A stretch of DNA of 60,000 bases from Membranipora membranacea (taxonomy: Eukaryota; Bryozoa; Gymnolaemata; Cheilostomatida; Membraniporidae). Below are positions 1 through 13,200 of this stretch, piece after piece. The position numbers and the translations under genes are program-made. The notes under the pieces were generated by a model. That model did no database searches. It worked only from the letters and a program-made list of their open reading frames with translations, and had not been told where the DNA came from. Positions within the stretch are counted from its first letter, which is position 1. Every line of letters begins with the position of its first letter. The stretch is from positions 12,030,001-12,090,000 of the forward strand of contig OU612075.1 in the NCBI GenBank assembly GCA_914767715.1, in the 5' to 3' direction.

Positions 1-566
1 ATCTGAAGACCTTCCACCGTTATGTATGACAATGTTATTTTTGGTGGACAGTAAGATTCAATAAGAACCCTTGACAGCAGTTTGGGGGAAACATAGTAGA
101 GCGAGGGGGCGCTATTAGCTTAGCGCAGCTTTTAAATCAAGGTCAAAGATTTGGGTCAAGACAAAGTAGCAACAGGGGTGTAAACTGATAATTCTTTGGC
201 CCTGAATTTAAGAAACCAATTTGTAGAAAATCAATAATATGTAAGGATCGGGATATATTCCACCAAATTCCAATACAGTGGAATCAGATAGTGAGACAGT
301 TGCTAAATTATCTTGTAAAATCATTTTTGTATTTTGCTTTTCTTTTTAGAAAGGCACAGCATCAAATAAAGCCCCTCGATTACATCTTTTGCTGATCCGT
401 CACTAGAAACGGATAACAACATACTCCTCAAGGAGGACCAGTGGTGGATTCCAAAATAATACTCACTGGGACCAAAAAAAATCAATAATGATATTTGATT
501 GAAATTGGAAAGAAAACGTTCTTTTTTTTCAAGAATTTAAATTTCTAGGACATCATCATCATCGAA

Positions 567-607
567 ATGCAAATAGAATGCAAATAGAATGCAAATAGAA
601 TGCAAAT
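567..607 (+). repeat. Four ATGCAAAT octamers in an 11-bp tandem repeat
   Basis: The word ATGCAAAT starts at 567, 578, 589 and 600, so four perfect copies are spaced exactly 11 bp apart. ATGCAAAT is the known octamer bound by POU/Oct-type factors, and 11 bp is close to one helical turn, which would put all four sites on one face of the DNA. The repeat itself is seen directly; any regulatory role is inference. Confidence 0.85.
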
Positions 608-2322
608 AGTGATTGTAGGTTTCTTCAGAAAAAGTTTGAACATAACAATATAAGGGTAGAGCTTTTAAACCTGACAATGTCTAAACTATCCACCCCTTGT
701 TGGGATGAAGATCACTATTCATAGCCTCGGCAAAAAATACAATAGCTGGGAATGGTGATCACCTTCCAAATAAAGGGTTGATAGTAGACATTTAATGGTC
801 GGATGGTTGTACCATAACATATTATTGTTGGGTTGTAAACATTATTTTCCTGATGAAATTTTTTTAGCCATTTTATACAATAAGTTAAAAAAAGATTCAA
901 TGCACTTGGGAAATAAGTTATGAAATACACATTATGTATCTAAAACTCAATTGTCAGGAGAAAGATATTTTCATATTATTAGTAATTCAATGATGAATAT
1001 GTAAACATTATTCTATGCAACCTAATACTTCAGCTAACAGCAAACAAAAACAGATGATCGGTCGCTATAAACAATATATACAATATAAACAATAAAAACA
1101 ATATAAATACAATATAAACAATAAAAACAATTTAAATAATATAACTCATTTAAACAAAGCAAACATTAAAAATGATAGAGTTTTCAATAAGATAATTAAA
1201 TGGATCATTTTAACAATTGGTAAATCTCTAATGGTTTTTTAATATAAGAAAAAAACATGACAGAAAACGGCCTATAGATAATATAACTGTTATTGATTTT
1301 TTTTACAGATGTAGGATATGAGATTTGAGGGGAGCCAAGCTTTGCAAACAAATAACCCAACAATATTAAATTAAAACTTAAATATAGATAGTGGATGCCT
1401 ATGTACAGGCGCTCATTTTGTATAGTTCGAGCATGTTGATGTTTCCACATAGGAAGTTTCGACGTTGACGTCATGACTTTACAACTCAGAAAGTTTTTCA
1501 GCTCAGTTGTCGGTGAGAACCGTTCACAGACATTGCCTAATCAGATCAACGGCGAGTGGTGTAACCTTGAAAATAAAAAAATCCAATCATTGTATGGCAA
1601 AAGTTGGTGTTATCCCTTCTACATATAAGGGGAAACAACTTCACAAACAGAAAGATAGACAGATGTAGTTTTAAAGCTCACACTGTGCTGCTGGGATAGC
1701 TGGTAATAGCATTTTCCAAAGAGAAGGAAACTGGATGATGATGAAATTCTGCTACCAGCTGTCCAGGCACAGTTTGAGGACTTTAAACTGGGAGAGATAA
1801 TAAATAAAAAATACATAATTTTGATTTTGATATTTCAATCTCGAAGTGAGAGTCCTCTAGCGACAGTATCAACAATGTCTACTATAAAGGCATGAATGAC
1901 CTTTTCAGCACAGACACCAGATAAATAGTCCTTGACTGTAGAACCTTTCTCTTAGTGCCTGTGTTATTGAGACACCATTTTTATTTTGGTTCGATGTGAG
2001 GTGAGATAGAACAGCATGGCCTTACAAGCATGCTTATAGTCATGACGGACAACAATACCAAAAACAGATATTTTCAATCCTAATACTAGTCAGGTTCCCA
2101 TCAACTAGTATTTGGAGCTAACAAAAAATCCACCAGAATATATAATTTCTATTTTGTTATCACCACGCATCAACCAATAATAGTTTCCTTTCTTCTCATA
2201 TGTACACGATTTTAATTGTCAGTCATGTAAGTATGAGTTATTGATAATACAGGCTGAGAATGTGATGTCAAAATCTGTTACTGGTAAGCTTATGTGATTT
2301 AGCCTTGGTCCCCGGGCTGTGC

Positions 2323-2337
2323 GGGGGGGGGGGGGGG
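2323..2337 (+). repeat. Poly-G run (15 G)
   Basis: Uninterrupted G tract followed by more G-rich sequence to about 2373. Similar G or C runs occur at about 8067, 9231 and 24301. Homopolymer length is easily miscalled by sequencers. Confidence 0.85.
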
Positions 2338-4888
2338 AGTCAGCGTAGACTTAGGCCAGATTGGGGGGTGGGGTTTAAGAAATGTACTAGACCATGCTGC
2401 TTCATCTAGTTGATGATAGCTGTTGGTAGAATGCATTTGCTAAGAATTACCTGATTATCTCTCTTGACCTAGCAAACCTCTTAGTATTCTGTTGATCAGA
2501 ATTATTTGAGTGTCTTACGTGTGTACCCCTTATCCTCATTGCTGATGAGTTAGATCAGCTGGTGGTTTTCTAATCCTATGATTCACTCCCTGTTCTTCTT
2601 CTCACTCACTTTGCAACAGCCTTGATAAAGTTACCATAGCTCAATTCCATATAATCTGATAGCTTTAAAAAAGAGAGTGCGCATTATGCAAGAAACTTTA
2701 TGATCTTTGGCTATAAGTATGAGTAAATTGGTAGTTGTCTACAGCTAATCGAGAATCAAATAGCTGCAGTATTAAGTGGATTTATTCACTGCTGATGGCC
2801 TGAGAGGCCAGGATAAGTTCCATGACAGGTTCAAATGCACAAATTATATATACGAGGATTGTATCAAGGGTGTTATATTTCCAAATGAGGATAGTACAAT
2901 TGTTTCTGTGATATAAAGACTTATCGGGATGCTAAAGTCCAACTCTGAGCTTTATCGTCACTGAACTCCGATACGGATTGATTCCCTTTTTTTGCTGAAG
3001 ATTTTTTATCTTGAATACCCATAATGCATTAAAAATTATTTGGTAAAAAAATTGGTATGAGCATCGTCCTGCATGCTTTGTGTTGAAAATATTAGGTGAG
3101 TTTGTATACTATAAGAAAAAAACGCTAGTAAGTTATAGTAAATATTCCAATAAAATGAATACATTATTTCACAATCCAAATGGCACAGTATTTCTATTAG
3201 TACCATCTCCCCTATCATATTTATATTCAAGATGTGGTATGATCTACTGTGAAGTGGAAACTACATAGTTCATGGAAGATATAAGCTTTCGGTCTTGACA
3301 ATATTTCAACCTTAATCGTGCTGTGAAAGGAGAAATTGAAACAACTTGTAACGAAAACTTGTCTTCCTATCGACATCACCCATTGGTGTGAGATTTATTA
3401 ATTGAATCCTTATCATATCAGCCTTCAATCTTCAATCTTTTAAGTATTTAATGAGTTTTTTTAATTCCGTCTGGGTGGTTGAAATGCCTTAGTATTCAGA
3501 AAAGCAATATTGCTCATCTGTAAAATTTAGCAGAAAGAGCTAAGAAAACATTCTTCAGATTGATTACGGCAGTCAATAAAATGCATTAAAAACATGTGGT
3601 CAAATATCAAACTTTGTGCTACCTCTATTAACAAATTCATCATCGCTGCATAACGTTGTATGCCGACATCGCTGGGCTTTGTTTAGGGTTTTTGACCTCC
3701 CTGTGAGAGAGTAGGTCACAGTTTTGCCTTATCCCTACAATGATCACTAAAGTTGATATCAGCTCACCCCATTTACTCAAGTTACAGCAACAGTAATTAA
3801 TACATTGTCACACACACCAGGTCAAAAGGTAGAAAAAGTATTTTAACATAATGTAAGCGATTCAACCTTTGAACAATGCTGCATTCTATATATCAATAAC
3901 AAAATAGGACACATTTTAGCACCTCTTTGAGAACGTCCGGGATGAGTTGCTTAGCTTGTGGTTATTAATTTTTATTTTTTTTAAATTAAAGTGTATATAA
4001 CATTTTCTTGTATAACATCAGGGTTTTACCACAGAAAGCATTATTAATTTATTGGTATATATTGCCTTGTGATCCTACATAGATTGAGTCATGAATGGTG
4101 TAATACGAATGATTAAATGTAACTTGAATGGGCCTTGCTGGATCTGAAATTGGTAGTCAGTAGTTGGGCTAAACTGTGGCCCGAAGTTGATAGTTTATTT
4201 TAACCCTCTGCAGTTCATAGAGTTAACGACTGCAATTAGACGAAAAGTTGGAATTATGACATATTTCTACTCCATAATTGGGACATTTTTAGATTCACAG
4301 CACTTAAAGCATTCATGAAATTAAGACTGGGATTATCAGAGCTGTTCTTCCAGCTGATCAGCTTCAAAACAAGCCCAAAATTGTCCCTCTAGGACCACCA
4401 GAAGCTGTCTTATGAGACATTGAAATCGACTCTTTCAGTATTCGCTCATGAGATCAGAAAGCAAGGCTAGCTGGTTTTTCTGCATAACTCTTATAGATGC
4501 ATAAATGCTTGTGATCAACTGAAAAGCAATCTACTGAGTTGAATCCAAGAAAAATTGACTATAAATATATGGAGTATACTGGAAAAAAGAAGAGGTCCGG
4601 ATATCCAGAATTCGCCATTTCTGCAATTGGATTTAAGCCTCTTCTCAGCCATATAAAAACTTGGATTTTTTTTACTTTTACTGGCGTCATTATCTTTTTA
4701 AGACAATAAAAATGTTATTTGTTGTGTGCCAGATGAAGAAAGAGAAGAAATAAAAAAAAAACCATGTTTGTGATTTGAGCTAATAATTAATGGAGAAATA
4801 AGTGTTATGTTTTTAAAAGATGATATAGTACTTGACCATTGATATATTGTGAGACCATTGGTTTTCTAACAATTGGAAGCATGAAATG

Positions 4889-5956
4889 TTAATGTTCTAT
4901 ACTCGGTGCAACAGTAGGTGAAGATTTACCACATTTCCTGAGCAGATTTGAAAAAGATTGCTTTACTTTGTTGCGATATGATCTCAGAGCGATGAAAAGA
5001 GCAAGAATATTCAGGAGCCCATGCGATTGATTCAGTAACATTGACCATTGCCCCAACTGTCGCCCACTTCCAGACAAAGGGATTAATCCGCATACGACTA
5101 ACAGGAATGAACAGCCGGTGTACATAGCTGTTGAGATGAGCACATATTGGCATGCTTCCTTTTGCTGGGTGTCCTCTTCTGAGATGTAATTGTTTCGCGA
5201 TACTTGTGTTTTGAAAAATTTGAAGCAAAATATAAAGCCGGATGTAATAGTAAAAAGGTTCAGAATCAAGTAAGGAACAGATATAAAAAAAGTTACAAGT
5301 AATGATGCGCTGCCAAGTATGCCATAGTTTGGATCGAAACAAACTTGATCTTCATAAAGATAGACTGGGAAAAATATCGCAGAGCTTAACACAAACGTGA
5401 GCAAAACCAATATAAGTACACAAGACTTATATCTTTTGATGAAAAAATTGTTTCTGTAAGCATAAGGTTTAGCAAGGAGTAACCAGCGTTCAAGAATAGT
5501 AAACAAGTTTGTAGATCCTTTTAAGTAGGTGACTGAGCCACCAAAGACAGACATAAGTGCACATACAAAAGGATGCAACACAACAAATTTCCTATAACCA
5601 CACAGGGCAAAGATAATACCCAAAATAGAGGTCAACATATCAGTGATGGTAGTCAAGCGCAACGTAATATAAAACACTGTCCTTTCGTGCTGCTCAGCAT
5701 TCGCAATGATCGCTAAGTGAAGGACATTAGCAATGAATATGATGGCCGTAATCGACACTGTCGCTATTTCCATAGTTATGTCAAGACAGATCTGTTCTTC
5801 ACTCCAGTCCTCCAATCCAGTACAAGAGGATAGATTCCTCATTGTTGAGTTCCTGATGGTAGAATATCTCTGAATCTGCCGACAGGAATGTTTGGTGGCA
5901 ACGCATGAATCTTTTTCAAGAAGTTTCCAAAACAAACTTTGTTCTTTTAGAAACAC
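4889..5956 (-). CDS. Class-A-like seven-transmembrane receptor, orphan
   Basis: Intronless frame of 355 residues. It would act in the plasma membrane as a G-protein-coupled receptor; the ligand is unknown. Seven hydrophobic segments are visible, roughly at residues 64-86, 94-118, 130-160, 177-200, 214-246, 268-294 and 304-324. Class-A landmarks are N77 in TM1, D106 in TM2, C132 at the top of TM3 paired with C206 in the second extracellular loop, E156-R157-W158 in place of DRY, and P228 in TM5. TM7 has N316 in NILAL but no typical NPxxY. Possible N-glycosylation sites lie at residues 36 and 41, and the basic, Ser-containing tail is short. The first Met (5956) gives an unusually long N-terminus; Met39 or Met62 are alternative starts. 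No close subfamily is recognised; peptide or amine receptor is a guess. Confidence 0.85.
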   Translation of the reverse strand: MFLKEQSLFWKLLEKDSCVATKHSCRQIQRYSTIRNSTMRNLSSCTGLEDWSEEQICLDITMEIATVSITAIIFIANVLHLAIIANAEQHERTVFYITLRLTTITDMLTSILGIIFALCGYRKFVVLHPFVCALMSVFGGSVTYLKGSTNLFTILERWLLLAKPYAYRNNFFIKRYKSCVLILVLLTFVLSSAIFFPVYLYEDQVCFDPNYGILGSASLLVTFFISVPYLILNLFTITSGFIFCFKFFKTQVSRNNYISEEDTQQKEACQYVLISTAMYTGCSFLLVVCGLIPLSGSGRQLGQWSMLLNQSHGLLNILALFIALRSYRNKVKQSFSNLLRKCGKSSPTVAPSIEH

Positions 5957-6248
5957 ATATACAGCTCTCCGGATGTCTTTTTTTCTGCGTATCTTCTTGA
6001 ACTATCCTCGTTCAGTACTGTTGACCTTATGGCGAAGATGAAATGTTAACTATCTTGAGCTTGTCAATTGAATGGCACGGGAATACCTTTCATATCATGA
6101 CTGAGTTTTTACAAATTGAAATTTTAAAAACCCTGTGCATGGCTGGTCAAGTTTGATTGAATCTTGAGGTCTTGATTGTGGTTCCATAAATAAACTTACA
6201 ATTGTGGCAGCTCATCTAGGGATATGATTTGCCACTGAGGCGGTTAAT

Positions 6249-6479
6249 ATGAGTTCAGAAGGTGACGACCTTGAATCAATACCAGAAGGAGATCTATCAG
6301 AGCAGAACTTACAACAGGACGTTAATAAAATGATTACTGGTCAGCAACTAGTCTTCAAGTCAGAGATGAATGAATTATTTTCAAATGATGAATGCAGTCA
6401 ATCACTAAAGCATAATCAAACTCAAGTTGTCATTATGACATATTTCGATGAATTCAATTTGGGCCACCTCTTTAAATAA
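6249..6479 (+). CDS. Hypothetical acidic small protein or first exon
   Basis: A 76-residue frame starting MSSEGDDLESIPEGDLSEQN, acidic and Gln/Asn-rich, with no transmembrane segment and no domain I recognise. It may be only a first exon: a frame rich in Lys and Arg follows at 6738-6978 after a possible acceptor (AAAAATAG), and the composition of the two would suit one coiled-coil protein. No strong donor is visible at the end of the first frame, so the link is unproven. It lies between the receptor and the 3' end of the TMEM26-like gene. Confidence 0.3.
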   Translation: MSSEGDDLESIPEGDLSEQNLQQDVNKMITGQQLVFKSEMNELFSNDECSQSLKHNQTQVVIMTYFDEFNLGHLFK

Positions 6480-6737
6480 GTTTGTGGCAGAAGAGTTTTG
6501 TGTCTGATGGAAAACAGCTGACCAGTTTTAACATCATCCTCAGATTAGTCTTGACCTTATGTGTATAATTATTAATTTAATTTTATCACATATTCGTACC
6601 AAATGATCATAAAGCTGGGCCAGAATAATACTGTTACAGCGGCATGTGTACTTCAGAGAGATAGAACTCAAATTTGATGTAGCATTTTGGTTTGACACTT
6701 TTATTTATCATCAGTCAATTTCTGTTCAAAAATAGAA

Positions 6738-6978
6738 TTTGGATGAAAAATTCAAACAATACAGAAAACTCAAGGTAGATGGACGGAATCTTGATATCAA
6801 AATGCGCTCATTTAGATCTGAATTAACCAACGCACGCTTATACACAAATATCACTTCCCATAGACCACTTATTGATTTTGTTTTCGAGTCATTTCTTGAA
6901 AAAAATATAAAAAATATCATAAAAATCAAATCTATTCGTTTGGCAGGGAAGCCGGTATTCAAATATCTGTTACTTTGA
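6738..6978 (+). CDS. Hypothetical basic terminal exon
   Basis: An open frame beginning NLDEKFKQYRKLKVDGRNLD just after a possible splice acceptor at 6737 and ending at TGA 6978. It is helical and highly charged with no known motif. It may continue the frame at 6249-6479. An overlapping minus-strand frame covers the same bases, so the coding strand is uncertain. Confidence 0.25.
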
Positions 6979-7244
6979 GTTATGCTGATAAAGATAGATA
7001 CAAAATAGAAAGGGTTTCAGAGAGATTCTGTTATACAGCTTCAAACATCATCTTTTATCAAACAATTATTCAAAATTCACCACGCTGCTGCTTAGAGTTT
7101 GTTACTTTGAAATTAAAGCCTTCTACGAATGCCTTGCGACTCATAATGATTGGTTAATGATTTAAATTTAATTTACCAATGTTTGTGGCTCTCTTTTCAC
7201 TTAGGGTTATTGATCACTATTGGGGAGCAGACATCACTTAAATA

Positions 7245-10200
7245 TCAGTCCTTATCTTTATCTTTACTCTTCTTTTTCTTCTTGTGTTTCTCTTTTCTCT
7301 CCTCCTCGGCCTCTCTGTCGACCTCCGCAGCTTCTTCCTCACCTTCGTCATCACGAGATTTCTTTTTCTTCTTCTTCTTTTGCTTCTTCTCTTCACTGCA
7401 ATAATCATTTTCAGCTCAAGTTCAATGACAGGGTCATCTCAAGGTTAACTCAAGATCACCTCAATTTCATGATCAATCATCGTACTAACAACCGCGGAAT
7501 TATGAATGAAGAGGCTCGAGGCACTCGTTCATGTTTCTGGAAAAAAATCCGCATTAATTTTGTTTAGCTCTGTAAGTTGCCTTAGAAAAGCTAGTTGCAT
7601 TGTGAACTCATCTAAGCCCTAAAGGCCCCACTGTATTTGCCTTGTCATGCGGACAACAGTCTTGTGGTCTTTGTCAATCCGCTCAAACATTTTAAGTGCT
7701 TGCAAATCTATCTCATAATTCTATGGGGTGATGAGGTAATTGAACTGTTAAAAGTCTATCGAACCGTGATTGGTACTTGCTGCGCGGGCTTGAGTTTTTA
7801 TCATCATGTCATCCTACCTACTGCAATCTTAATTGCTGAACTTAACGCAGGGTCGTAGGTTGGAAAATATCGTAGGGGAGGCAAAGAGTCTTGAGGGCGT
7901 GAAGTAACACAAGGTTGGGTGCTGATAGCTTCTCCTGTGTCATCTTAGACATCACCCAAGCCTCCAAAGCTATTTTAAGGTATAATAATGAGCAAATTGA
8001 AGTCCCGAGCTTTCACATGGACCACTCAACTATTTTGTATTTTAGGTCACTTTATTTAGCATTCTAGGGGGGGGGGGGTACATCCCTGCATCCCCAGAGA
8101 CAACAGGCCCTGTTACACACTGATTCTCACTGGCACTGTCCGGGTAAGCCTCTACTTGTCTTCTGTTGTAGGTATTGATTTAAAATTGCTTCTTGTAACC
8201 GACGTGGGTTAGGAATCATCCGACATGTCGTTAATTCTCAAGGCCGTGCTACCTGAAGCAAAGATATGCTAAGGTGGCATTCCGGTTAAGCAAAGTTGAA
8301 AATGTACATGTGCATAGTCATTGCTATTTTAAATGACTGGTGCAATCCTGCTTGGCAAACTAAATATATGTATATATAATGTTTTTTCTTTATGGAATTT
8401 TTTCTGATAGACAGAGGGAGCATTCTGTAATTGTGGAGGTGGGGGATGGGGTGGAGGACAGGGTTCCTCCAATTGTAAGCATTAGTTCCATTGCTAGTCA
8501 TAACTAAGAAAGGAGCTGGTAATAATATCTGATACTCAAATTTCTTTTGATTTTGTCATCCGCTGAGTTTCTCAAGGTTGTTTCGGTAGCGAGCACAATA
8601 TCATTACAAAATTAGGTAAGAGAACAACAACTGTGTTAACACAATGAAAGGGTATGGCATCTCGTCTTCCCTTGGAAACTTTATACCTTAGAACAAACGC
8701 AGTTGTCTCCCCTCTCAAGTTTTTAATATTTCACTTATAGGACATATTGTTACTTATCCACAAGCTATCCTCTCATTTTTTATCAAAAATATAGCGTCAA
8801 TCGTGATTTTCCCCACTAGAAAACCACGCACAACATGGTGCATCGCCTGCACCCGACTGTAGAATTGAAGTGTGTAGTGATTTGTAATATTCCGAAATTG
8901 AAATTTAACAAGTATCAGTAATAATACTTACTTGTCAGACCCCGGTGCATCTCCGTCGACATCCATACTCTTCTCTCTGTCTCGCTCTTTGTCTTTCTTC
9001 TTCTTCTTCTTTTTCTCCTTCTTGTTATCATCATCTTCGCCGTCTACTGTGTTTATGATATCATCTATGTCATCATTTACCTGTAAAATGGATAATCTGC
9101 ATAGTGGAGTAAAAGCTGAGGATTTATAGCAGTTTTAGAAGTTTTAGAAGTTTTAGAAGTTTTAGGAGTTTAGGTTTAGGTTGTGAAGTTAAAAATTAGG
9201 TTAGCTAGCTAGCTAGCTAGCTAGCATTATCCCCCCCCCCCCCTTCAAAGGGATGAAATTTGCTCTAAAAAACAGCTGAATTGTTTCATGGTTATAGAAA
9301 TTGTTAGGCCAGTAAAACAAAAGAGCTTGTTTGTATCTTTGAGGAAAACAAAAAGGTTTCTTTGCCTTAGTAAATAAGCTAAGAATGAGAAGATAAATTG
9401 GTATCAAAATTTGTTAATATCATAACATAATGGTCATTAATTTTATCGAGTAAACTCAAAATAATCACCCAACACACAGCCTTTCCTTGTGTGTGAGGGG
9501 AGCTGGGGCTGGAAGAGCTGGGCAGGGGAAAATAGACTGAGAGCAGAGAAGTAGCTCACCTTATCATCCTGTCTTTTCTTTGTCTCATCAGACCATTCAT
9601 CTTCAGCGCCTGGTTCTAAAGCAGCAAAATACTATAACTTAAATTTTCAGATAACTTTTACGTCGTTGTTCGGGAGCCATTCCACATGTGATTTGAGATA
9701 TTATGTACTATGTTTCCGGATTATTTCAATATTAATTAGGATTGACTATATCTCACTATCTTGTTCTGAAATAGGGTTTGACTTTCCTCTCGTTTCTAAG
9801 TGACAAGACTGCTTGAAATGAATAACAGGCTGGAATTTAGATAAATTTTAGAATGACTCTCTGATTGACTCGATATCAAAAAAATACAATTGAGAAAGAG
9901 CTACATTCTGAGTTGTTCCCCTCTAGTGCTAAGGGGGAGCAATTCCAAAAGCAGGGAACTAGATGAAAATTCATCATTATTATAGATACAAAGCTGTCTC
10001 GTATACTTTTACATAAATGATGTTTTGACTAAATACCTTCTTTAGTTTTCTTTTGCCTCCTCGTAGACTGAGCAGTCTCAATATCTCTCAGTTCAGGTTT
10101 GGGGGCGGCTTTAGAGAAATCTATCTTTCCCCTCATCACTGCGTCTCCAAGAGGTATGGGTACAGACTTACGTCCTCCTATCTTACTCATGTCTAACATT

Positions 10201-13200
10201 GCGTCTTGTTCATCAGCATAGTTTTCAGTAAAGTACTGGGGATCAGCTATAAATGGAAAATATCAGGTAAGGTACACACTGCTCACAGATCGACTCTGAC
10301 TATGGTACCCTTTGCAACACAGCAACAGTGTTGAAAGAGTTGCCCGATGGCCTTTCCACTTTTTGCCAATTAAAGCTAACGTTTTCCCAGCACGAGTGGG
10401 GTAACTTATCAGTTTGAGAACTGCAAGCACATTTGAATTAGTTCAGTCGTTATGGTGCGGAAATAACCAACCTCAACTGATTGGGTAAGTTATTGAGAAT
10501 ATTGTAGGAGTGTTTACTTCTAGAATAGTAATTGTGATATCATTGTGAACCTTAAATGCTCAGTTCCACTGATTGGTGCGAGTTATGAAGAACTGTATTG
10601 ATCAGATGGGGTAGCCTGTGGTGGGAACACCCACAACCCCTGACAATGAAGCTTTTCAAGACAGGGATATCATAGAGGCAAGTCAAGTTTTAAAACCCGC
10701 ATTATTTTCTACCTGGATTCCAAACATACAAATGTGTTGACCTGATATTAAATCATGATAACAACGATCATTTTACTTGAAAATAGTCAAAACGTTGGGG
10801 TATGGCGTCAACCGGATTTACCAGCTGGCAAGCACCATACTGAATTATCGAGACTACACTATTACCATGTGTATTTCTGATCTGATCGTCAATTTAGTCT
10901 TAGTACCTTAGTACATGTACCCGCATCTACATAATGAAATTGACCTCAGGTTGTCACACAAAAATCCTTTTTATGGTACCGAGTCAAGTGAATTTATTTG
11001 CTATCTATTGATCGGAGATATACATGCATTAGTATATCATGTGCTCAGAGTGCCTTCGCTATGCACATCAAATAATAATGTAGAGCATTCTTATTTTGTT
11101 CTTTGCCTACCTCCAGGGTTCCATATCTCAAGTCGATGGCCATACAGCGGGTGTTTGTTCTTGTCCGCTGTTCCCTTCTCAACATCCCACTCACTAGAGC
11201 CAAGAAACTGTGAATCACCTGGCGCTGCAGGGGCCTGCAAAAAGGAAATACAGACATACCATTCAGGGTGCAATAATAAAAACCTTGTCCAAAAGATAGC
11301 GTTGAACTACTCAGAAATCATAATGAAAGGGACTTGTTACCGACGCCTCAGGGTATGTTAGTGTTAATTTTGTATCCTGCGGGAGGGTTGTGCGTATGGG
11401 TTAGCACGTATTTGACTTGTCTCCTTACCAAATTATCACCATTCAATCCACCTAAAACATTATTAACTAGGAGGGTCTTTCAAGTGGAGTGAGCAATCAT
11501 TTTAAACCATATCATTATCACTATCGTTTCGCTCTATGTTATCACTCATTTGGTCTTCCAATGAGACAATTTTGTTCCCAAATCATTCACTGAGAATGAA
11601 TACAGTTATATCAATGGGTGAGCACTTCAGAAACAAGACCGCTAGCAGGCCCCACACACTCACTCACTCACTATGATAGTGATATTGGCTGTTTTTGATT
11701 GAATGATCCCCCGGTATTGCTAAATTTGAGCTGTAGGATTGACGAGATCGACTTTATAGAACTTCCCTTCTCTAAGTTGACTTACCCTATTATATGGATA
11801 TGAGTAATGGAAGCTTCGATGTGACATTCCTAGTATAACTCTGGAATTTGTCGCCGATAAGAAAATTGCGACTGTTTCACTTCAGACTTAGATTTAAAAG
11901 TGTATTGGATATTATATTATATTAGAGTTTATCTCGTTGAAAATGTATCTACAAATCAATAGTAAAGTTTGCTTTCATTAAAATACTTTAGTCTTCTGTC
12001 ACATTATAATATCTATATCAATGATCAGCTCCATCCGGTTGCATTGATTGACAATGACAGGCAGAATTTTATTTGTTTTTATCATCGGATGTGAGAGCTT
12101 TTTAGTTTTTGTACGCTGTTGTGGTTTGTTTCGAACCATATTTGTTCTGATGAAAAACTCTAGCTAGTTTGAGCCTCCAAAGCTCTTGCCCTACATGACT
12201 GCCCCCTGCTTTCCCTAGTCTTTTGGGTTAATAATTCAGCAGGAAGGTAGATAGAGTTATATTGTAAGACTGAGCACTGTCATTGTTTTACTGAGACATT
12301 TGATGAGAATTGTTTACAAAAAGAGGTAGGTTCATTTTTTTAAATACATTTATATGGTTTGTGGCACAATTTCTCAGTAATTATTTTTGATAGTCAATGT
12401 AAATAATTTCAAAACTCAACAGGTACATGTCTATACTATGAATAGATTCCAGCTCAATTATCATGTTGAAATACTAAATATTTTAACTCGTTGGTAATCG
12501 AACCATAAAATATCATAAAAGTTGGGAGTTGTCCTTGCCTGCTCTTAAATGTAGGAAAATCATTATTAATGATCATTCCACAAAATACCTCAGATTTGAA
12601 GTCTGCTTTGCTTTCTCCGAACCATTCCTCTTTGTCACCCCACTCCTCTGTCTTCTCCTTTCTCAGTGGCTCCGGGTGTTTCCTCTCCTGACGAGATTTA
12701 AGAGCTTGAGCGTGAGAGAACATAGACTCTGTATCCGATAACTCATTCAAACTGTCCGGAGTATCTGTAAAAAGAATAGTATGCAAATAATGGGGGCAGG
12801 TTTATTAAGCTATAGATAACTTAGACCAACCACATCACAAAACCTCAAAAATGTAATCACTACCAATACCGTCGATTGGAAGTTATATATTTAATGGCAG
12901 GCATAGTATACTCCGTTAAAGGTCATTGCCTTTACTTACCGGACGTTTTTGATTTGAGAGTTGTCTCACCACTTAACACTGAGGAGGTAACTCAATCGAC
13001 ATGGCCAAAACATATTCATGGATTTATCAGTTAATCTCATTCATAAGCCGTTGTCGCTGCAATCACAATTGCTATACACCATCGCTATAAATTATTAAAT
13101 TGTTCAATATATATATTTATATTTAATTTTCAAAATCTCTGTTGTAACCATACGTACCTATTCGTGATTCTATTTCCTTCCTAGTAGGCTCCGGAGTGTA

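Larger units (their letters stand above)
1..4888. other. No gene supported; intergenic or intronic
   Basis: I see no reading frame here with convincing protein character and paired splice sites. The best partial candidate is a plus-strand frame near 1710-1830 that contains KRRKLDDDEILLPAV after a possible acceptor; I do not call it. Simple-sequence landmarks are the octamer repeat at 567-607 and a 15-G run at 2323-2337. The stretch may be an intron, or it may hold regulatory DNA for the receptor gene that ends at 4889. Confidence 0.4.

Noticed and set aside
4926-5342. Minus-strand 138-codon frame
   Set aside because: Out-of-frame shadow of the seven-transmembrane receptor.
7150-7567. Plus-strand Phe/Ser-rich frames
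   Set aside because: Antisense of the Lys-rich last exon of the TMEM26-like gene; the Phe and Ser runs come from the A/G-rich codons on the other strand.
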